Positions 59,258 to 64,000 of a stretch of 64,000 nt of DNA are shown here, one piece after another (position 1 is the first letter of the stretch; the number at the start of each line of letters is the position of its first letter). Under the pieces are notes generated by a model that worked only from the letters and a program-made list of their open reading frames with translations, searched no databases and had not been told where the DNA came from. Source of the stretch: Pseudarthrobacter sp. IC2-21 (GTDB lineage: Bacteria > Actinomycetota > Actinomycetes > Actinomycetales > Micrococcaceae); NCBI RefSeq assembly GCF_034048115.1, contig NZ_CP139145.1, positions 1,798,001 through 1,862,000 on the forward strand, in the 5' to 3' direction. The position numbers were made by a program, and so were the translations under genes.

Positions 59258-59560
59258 CTACCGGTGCTGCCGTGGGTAATAGGGCTGTTCGGGGTCGGTC
59301 CACACTTCGTATACGTCGAGTTTGTCGATGAGCACGCGGGAATCGACGCCTTCCGGGGAAAGCCAGAGCATTCTTGAGTCCTCGGTTGCGGCGTCGACCC
59401 GTGCGGTTCTGACATAGGTGCCGTGGCGGCGGATTTCTACTGTTGCTGCCGGGCGGCGGAACCATTCATCGACCCGGAAGCAGCACGCTGTTTGGGGTTT
59501 CAGGGTCCTGTGTTCGGTGGGGAAGGACCCGGCAGCGGGGTGCGCTGTGGTTTGACTCAT
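59258..59560 (-). CDS. Small hypothetical protein
   Basis: 100 aa from the ATG at 59560 (AGGAACC upstream). The central part (ATVEIRRHGTYVRTARVDAATEDSRMLWLSPEG) suggests a small beta-barrel, with WTDPEQPYYPR near the end. Lies within the catabolic operon, 15 bp before the flavin reductase gene. Unknown role. Confidence 0.65.
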   Translation of the reverse strand: MSQTTAHPAAGSFPTEHRTLKPQTACCFRVDEWFRRPAATVEIRRHGTYVRTARVDAATEDSRMLWLSPEGVDSRVLIDKLDVYEVWTDPEQPYYPRQHR

Positions 59561-59678
59561 AGCGGTTCCTGGGTCGTGGGGGCGGATACGGTCCGTGGGG
59601 TCAGGTGCCACCGGCGGCTACCTGGCCGGTGGCACCCGAGGCATGCGGGGTTGGTCGGTTAGGGCCGCTCTTTTGCCG

Positions 59679-60170
59679 TTAGGCGACGGTTTGGGTTTCT
59701 GTAATCGGGGCGGGTGTCTGCGCCTTCTTGCCGGTGTTGGTGAGAAGGCTTGCGGTGTATTCGGAGAGCCAGCCGAGGCCGGTGCCGGCGATCAGGGCCA
59801 GGCAGGTCCCGGCGGCGTCGAAGGTTGTGCCGAAGTACGCGGCGCATCCGGCGAATGCTCCGGGGATGAAGCCCAGCACGGTCCAGCGTGCCTGGACGCA
59901 CATCGCGAAGGCGGCGATGGCGACGGAGATGCCGAGGGCGCCGGGGATGGGGAGGTTCGCCGCTCCCCAGACGATGGCTGCGCCCCACAACACGCCGGAT
60001 AGGTTGGCGGGGATGGTCTTGAGCAGTCCGGCGCGTTTGCCGCCGGCGGCGAAGAAGCATGCCCAGGAGAGGAATCCGACCCAGGTGATGAGGCCGAGGG
60101 GGGCGCTGAATTGGGTCCAGAGTCCGGCGAGGATGCCGGCGGTAATTCCGGTGGTGACGAGGGGCTTCAT
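59679..60170 (-). CDS. DUF1097 membrane protein
   Basis: 163 aa from the ATG at 60170 (AAGGAAC before it). Five to six helices rich in Gly and Ala, with GVLWGAAIVWGAANLP and the AGC..YFGTTFD segment typical of DUF1097. Possibly a transporter or membrane helper for the operon's substrate. Confidence 0.8.
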   Translation of the reverse strand: MKPLVTTGITAGILAGLWTQFSAPLGLITWVGFLSWACFFAAGGKRAGLLKTIPANLSGVLWGAAIVWGAANLPIPGALGISVAIAAFAMCVQARWTVLGFIPGAFAGCAAYFGTTFDAAGTCLALIAGTGLGWLSEYTASLLTNTGKKAQTPAPITETQTVA

Positions 60171-60328
60171 TGGTGTGTTCCTTAGGGTCAAAATGGCGTC
60201 ATTGTCTTTTTGAAAGGAAAGCTAGGGGACCGCCGCGTACAAAGAATCGCGATCGGGCGATCCGGTGTTGGTGGGATGGATGAGTCGAGTACGGCCCCGG
60301 CCTGAGGCCGGGGCCGTAGCGGCGCTGG

Positions 60329-61600
60329 TTAGAGGTGGGTCAGTGCGAGATCGGGCGCGGTTTCCGGGGTGGCCGGGCTGTGCTCGGCGGGTTCGCGGTG
60401 GAATTCGCCGTTTTTCATCACGGCGGTGATCTTGGTGATGTCCTGGAGGATGGTGATGTCTTCGAGCGGGTTGCCGTCGACCAGGATCAGGTCGGCGTAG
60501 AAGCCGGGCAGAACCTTGCCGAGTTCGTCGGGCTTTTGGAAGAGTTCCCCTCCGAGGGCGGTGGCGGCGATGATGGCTTCCATTTCGGTGTAGCCGAAGA
60601 GCTTGACGAAGTGGTCCAGGTCGCGGGCGTAGGTGCCGCGGGGTGTCCAGGCGAAGCCGTAGTCTCCGCCGGGCAGGACGCGGATGCCGCGGCGGCGCAT
60701 TTCCTGGATGGCTTTGCAGGCGATTTCGAGTTCGTGGGCGTAGCCGGCTTTTTCGGCGGCTTCGTGGGAGTAGCCGAAGGCTGCTGCGTCGTTGAGGGTG
60801 GCGACGATCCAGTTGATGGCGGGGGCGACGAAGACGCGGTCCTTGGCGGCCTCGAGCATGTCCATGCCTTCGTCGTCGATGTAGGAGGCGTGGTAGATCA
60901 TGTCCACGCCTGTTTTCAGGGAGATGATGACGGAGTCGCGGCTGCGGGCGTGGGTGCAGACGCGGACGTGGCGGCGGTGGGCTTCGTCGACGGCAACCTG
61001 GAGTTCTTCTTCGGTGATGTAGGTGTCGGTGGCTGCCTTGGAGCCGGTGATTTCCTCCCCGGAGATGCTGAGTTTGATCTGGTCCACGCCCAGGCCGATG
61101 GTTTCGCGGACGACCTTGCGCATTTCCTCGACGCCGTCAGCGATCTGGGTGATGCCGGGGACGAGGTCGCCGGCGGTGGTGGCGATTTCCTGGCCGTTGG
61201 CCAGGTATCGGGGGCCCGGGATGTCGCCGGCGTTGATGGCGTTGCGGACTACGACGTCGAGGCGCTTCTTGGCGCTGGCGGCGCCGAAGCACATGGTGTA
61301 GCCGTAGTCGATGTAGGTTTTGGCGGACTGGACGGTGTGGAGCAGGTGTTCTTCGACCTGCATGGTTTCCAGGCCGTTGAGGTCCCCGTCGTTCCAGGTG
61401 AAGTGGGTGTGGGCGTCGCACAGGCCTGACATCAGGGTCTGGCCGCGGCCGTCGATGACCTTGACGCCTTCGCGGGGCAGGTTGCCGGAGCCGGCGCGGA
61501 CGTCGGTGATGCGCTCATCGACGATCAGCACTTCGCCCAGGAAGGGCTGGGCTCCGGTGCTGTCGAGGATGCTGACGTTGGTGAAGAGGGTTTTCGACAT
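60329..61600 (-). CDS. Amidohydrolase (imidazolonepropionase-like)
   Basis: 423 aa from the ATG at 61600 (AAGGACAAC upstream). Metal-dependent hydrolase of the TIM-barrel amidohydrolase superfamily: first metal motif DAHTHF, then His in CTHARS, His in IYHASYIDDEG and catalytic Asp in LPGGDYGFAWTPRG. The end GFYADLILVDGNPLEDI is the usual beta-sandwich closing. Substrate unknown, likely a cyclic amide or carbamate given the partners. Confidence 0.9.
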   Translation of the reverse strand: MSKTLFTNVSILDSTGAQPFLGEVLIVDERITDVRAGSGNLPREGVKVIDGRGQTLMSGLCDAHTHFTWNDGDLNGLETMQVEEHLLHTVQSAKTYIDYGYTMCFGAASAKKRLDVVVRNAINAGDIPGPRYLANGQEIATTAGDLVPGITQIADGVEEMRKVVRETIGLGVDQIKLSISGEEITGSKAATDTYITEEELQVAVDEAHRRHVRVCTHARSRDSVIISLKTGVDMIYHASYIDDEGMDMLEAAKDRVFVAPAINWIVATLNDAAAFGYSHEAAEKAGYAHELEIACKAIQEMRRRGIRVLPGGDYGFAWTPRGTYARDLDHFVKLFGYTEMEAIIAATALGGELFQKPDELGKVLPGFYADLILVDGNPLEDITILQDITKITAVMKNGEFHREPAEHSPATPETAPDLALTHL

Positions 61601-61644
61601 GACTTCGTTGTCCTTATCTTGAGATGGAGGTGGTGGAGCGGTTG

Positions 61645-62553
61645 TTAGGGGGCTTTGCGGATCTGCATGGTGATGCTCTGCTGGCGGCGGGACTGGCAGC
61701 CCGGGCTGGCACTGCTGCACGCACAGGTCTTCTTCGTCGACGGCGTGAGGGTGGTGCTGGTGAGGAAGTCCACGACGGCAGCGGTGACGAAGTCCGGCGC
61801 CTCGGGGACAGTCCAGTGCCCGGTCCCAGGTGCGACCAGGAGTTCCGCGCTGTCCAGCTCGGCGGCCATGGCCTCGTTGGAGTCCGGGGTGCTGACTTTG
61901 TCCTCGCTGCCGGTCAGGAGCAGGACCTTTGACTTGATCGCGGTCAGGTCCGGGTTGGTCGCGGCGGCGAGGGCCTCGCAGGCCTGGGCGTAGGCTTCCG
62001 GGTCCTGGCCGAGGAGCAGTTCGCGGACGAAGGGCCGGACCAGGGGGTTCCCGATTGCTGCGTGGTCGGCGGTGGCGGCGTTAGCGACGATGTCGGCTAT
62101 GGCGGCCATGCCCTTTTCCCGGACGAGGGCGGCGCGTGCCCGGGTGGCGTCCTTCGCGGCCTGGGCCTGTTCCCGGAACGGGCCGAGCATGACGACTTCC
62201 TGGACCAGGTCCGGGCGTGTCGAGGCCAGTTGCTGGACGATGAGGGTTCCCATCGAGTGTCCGACGAGGTGCGCCTGTCCGGCGGCTGTCTGGGATTCGA
62301 TGACCAGCGCCAGTTCGGCGGTGAGGGATTCCAGGGTCAGTTCCCCGGCCCGGGGTGAGCGTCCGTGTCCGGTGAAGTCATAGCGGGTGACCCTGAACCG
62401 TTCGGCCAGTGAGGCGACGAGGGGTTCGAAGAAGCTCGTGGTGCCGCCTAGGCCGTGGACCAGGACGACGTCGGGGCCGGAGCCGGTGGTTTCGACGAAG
62501 AGCTGTTTCGTGCCGACCGTTGTCAGGCCGGGGGCGATGGTTGCGGTGTTCAT
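61645..62553 (-). CDS. Alpha/beta hydrolase (enol-lactonase-like)
   Basis: 302 aa. VVLVHGLGGTTSFFEPL, nucleophile VGHSMGTL, Asp in LTGSEDKVST and His in GTGHWTVPE give a full triad. The last 35 residues (CACSSASPGCQSRRQQ) look non-native. The start overlaps the FAH gene stop (ATGA), so the two are coupled. Similar to 3-oxoadipate enol-lactonase type enzymes. Confidence 0.88.
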   Translation of the reverse strand: MNTATIAPGLTTVGTKQLFVETTGSGPDVVLVHGLGGTTSFFEPLVASLAERFRVTRYDFTGHGRSPRAGELTLESLTAELALVIESQTAAGQAHLVGHSMGTLIVQQLASTRPDLVQEVVMLGPFREQAQAAKDATRARAALVREKGMAAIADIVANAATADHAAIGNPLVRPFVRELLLGQDPEAYAQACEALAAATNPDLTAIKSKVLLLTGSEDKVSTPDSNEAMAAELDSAELLVAPGTGHWTVPEAPDFVTAAVVDFLTSTTLTPSTKKTCACSSASPGCQSRRQQSITMQIRKAP

Positions 62554-63422
62554 CGTCCTTCTCCGATCCGGTTTGTCAGGGTGCCGAGCTTGCTGATGCT
62601 GATTTCGACGACGTCTCCGGTGGTCAGGAACCGGGGCGGGGTGAAGCCGATGCCCACCCCGACGGGGGTGCCGGTGGCGATGATGTCGCCGGGCTGGAGC
62701 GTGATGCCGGCGCTGATGGTTTCGATGATGGTGGGGATGTCGAAGATCAGGTCGGCGGTAGTGGCCTTTTGCCGGGTTTCGCCGTTGACGGTGCAGAGCA
62801 GGTCAAGCGGGCCGTCGCCGACCTCGTCGCGGGTGACAGCCCACGGACCCATTGGTGCGTGGGTGTCCAGGCTCTTGCCGAGGAACCACTGCTTGTGGTC
62901 CTTCTGCAGGTCCCGGGCGGTGACGTCATTGATGATGGTGTAGCCCCAGACGTGGTCCAGTGCATCGGCCTGGCTGATGCCGCGGCCGCCCTTTCCGATG
63001 ATGACCCCGAGCTCGGCTTCGTAGTCGAGTTCGTTCGTCACACTCGTGTGCGGATCGATATCGGCGCCGGTGCCAATAACGGTGGAGGGCGCCTTGGTGA
63101 ACACGACCGGGTACTCGGGCTGCGCGGTGGCGCTGGCGGTGGCGTCGTACCCGGAGTTAGCGAATTCCTTGGCGTGCTCGACGTAGTTCCGTCCGACGCA
63201 GAAGATGTTGCGGCGGGGGAGAGGGATCGGGGCGAGCAGTTCAACGTCAGCGATGTTGATTGCCCGCCCGGTTGCCACGGCGAGCTGCGCCGCGGCCCCG
63301 TCCCAGTTCTCGATGAGTGACACCAGATCCTGCGAGCCGGGAACGGCGGTCACGGTCGAGGCGTCTTCGCTGAGGACGCCGGTCTGCTCGGTGCCTTGGT
63401 GGCGGAAAGTGACGAGCTTCAA
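62550..63422 (-). CDS. Fumarylacetoacetate hydrolase-family protein
   Basis: 290 aa from TTG at 63422 (GGGAGATCAC before it, residues KLVTFRHQG). FAH domain: CVGRNYVEHAKEF, the metal-binding E-x-E in YEAELGVIIGK, YTIINDVTARD and the closing GDIIATGTPVGVG. Such enzymes cleave C-C bonds or hydrate in aromatic breakdown. First gene of the operon, directly after the operators. Confidence 0.9.
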   Translation of the reverse strand: MKLVTFRHQGTEQTGVLSEDASTVTAVPGSQDLVSLIENWDGAAAQLAVATGRAINIADVELLAPIPLPRRNIFCVGRNYVEHAKEFANSGYDATASATAQPEYPVVFTKAPSTVIGTGADIDPHTSVTNELDYEAELGVIIGKGGRGISQADALDHVWGYTIINDVTARDLQKDHKQWFLGKSLDTHAPMGPWAVTRDEVGDGPLDLLCTVNGETRQKATTADLIFDIPTIIETISAGITLQPGDIIATGTPVGVGIGFTPPRFLTTGDVVEISISKLGTLTNRIGEGR

Positions 63423-63439
63423 AGTGATCTCCCTTGATC

Positions 63440-63508
63440 GATTATCGATAATTGATAAGGAAGACAATACACGAGGGTGACTCGCATCACAAGCGATTAT
63501 CGATAATT
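63440..63508 (-). promoter_or_regulatory. Two identical GntR-type operators
   Basis: GATTATCGATAATT occurs at 63440-63453 and again at 63495-63508, 55 bp apart. Each has the palindromic centre TTATCGATAA. They lie in the 132-bp gap between the end of the GntR gene and the start of the FAH gene, so they probably control the operon. Confidence 0.75.
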
Positions 63509-63554
63509 CTTCGGAGGGCACTCGCTTACCGTGCCTGCCCACAAGGGGGAGGGC

Positions 63555-64000
63555 CTATTCCTGGGGGAGGATGGAGTACTCGTGTTGGTGCTCGATGACG
63601 AGCTTGGTGCAGAGGTCCGGGGTACCGTTCTCGAAGGCGTCCAGGATCGGGACATGGGCTTCGGCGGCGGCGTGCAGGTCTACGTGGCCGCGGACAACGG
63701 TGGCCATGGTCCGGGCTTCGACGTAGAGGGAGTCCCAGATTTCGAGCATGAGCCGGTTTCCGGTGGCTGCAACGACGGCGCGGTGAAAGGCCGTGCTGTA
63801 TTTTGCGATCCCGTGGGCGTCGTTCGCAGCGGCGGCTTCGCGCATGCCGGCCAGCGCCTCGCGCAGCGGGGTAGGGTCATCATGGAGCGCCGGATACGCG
63901 GCGGCGGCGGCGGTTCCCTCCAGGGCGAGGCGGACGAAATAGACTTCGGCCAAGTCGTCCTGGGACGCGGACCGGACAAAGGTTCCGCGGCGGGGAAGGT
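63555..64000 (-). CDS. GntR-family regulator (5' end outside window)
   Basis: The frame is open to the window edge; visible sequence begins PRRGTFVRSASQDDLAEVYFVRLALEG, the link between the DNA-binding wing and the ligand domain. The FCD ligand domain follows, with Asp and His positions for metal in DAHGIAKYSTAFHRAVV and HVPILDAFENG. Same strand as the catabolic operon, upstream of the operators, so it is the likely repressor. Confidence 0.9.
   Translation of the reverse strand, partial: LPRRGTFVRSASQDDLAEVYFVRLALEGTAAAAAYPALHDDPTPLREALAGMREAAAANDAHGIAKYSTAFHRAVVAATGNRLMLEIWDSLYVEARTMATVVRGHVDLHAAAEAHVPILDAFENGTPDLCTKLVIEHQHEYSILPQE

Noticed and set aside
60335..61429. 364-codon plus-strand frame opposite the amidohydrolase
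   Set aside because: Gly/Val/Asp-rich shadow; the minus-strand gene has all catalytic motifs.

Overview
The window is high-GC actinobacterial DNA. The order trpC-trpB-trpA-lgt-gltB-gltD-pyk-(pdtaR), the ANTAR-type PdtaR regulator and the sequence types point to Micrococcales, most likely Arthrobacter or Pseudarthrobacter. Genus is inferred from gene order and protein style only.

Region 1 (1-13094) is ordinary core genome: the distal trp operon running into lgt, then gltBD (glutamate synthase), pyk, a perfect bidirectional terminator, the convergent pdtaR gene and a tRNA-Leu(CAA).

Region 2 (13095-58175) is accessory DNA attached to the 3' end of that tRNA. The last 23 bp of the tRNA-Leu region recur exactly at 45847, 54074 and 58153. 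In each copy a perfect 19-bp palindrome of the form GTGTNNACANTGTNNACAC starts exactly 110 bp upstream, and a half or full copy of the same palindrome lies 33-39 bp downstream. I read this as three tandem integrated elements of about 32.8, 8.2 and 4.1 kb. No integrase or other site-specific recombinase of the expected kind is visible. Element 1 is a mosaic: stress and membrane genes (DUF1003, CsbD, DUF6766, DUF1345, YegP-like), a phospholipase D gene beside a 915-aa protein of unknown function, a GH26 glycosidase, a YraQ/YcgQ-type permease pair, an intact IS21 element, IS110 and IS3 relics, long and short repeats and many frameshifted genes. It ends with an ArsR-SRPBCC-hydrolase operon. Element 2 carries a PEP-mutase-like enzyme, a cupredoxin lipoprotein, a second lipoprotein, a class F sortase-like protein, a CHRD protein, a hydrolase and an MDR oxidoreductase. 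Element 3 is compact: a TOTE-type primase-helicase, an RHH antitoxin with a Doc-like remnant, and a RelE/HigB-XRE toxin-antitoxin pair next to the right boundary. It looks like a small defence cassette.

Region 3 (58176-64000) is a leftward catabolic operon: FAH-family hydrolase, alpha/beta hydrolase, amidohydrolase, DUF1097 membrane protein, a small protein and a flavin reductase. It has two identical 14-bp palindromes at its promoter and a GntR-family regulator that runs off the window.

Genes before the tRNA all read through. Frameshifts, start-codon loss and internal stops cluster inside the island, which suggests real decay rather than general sequencing error.
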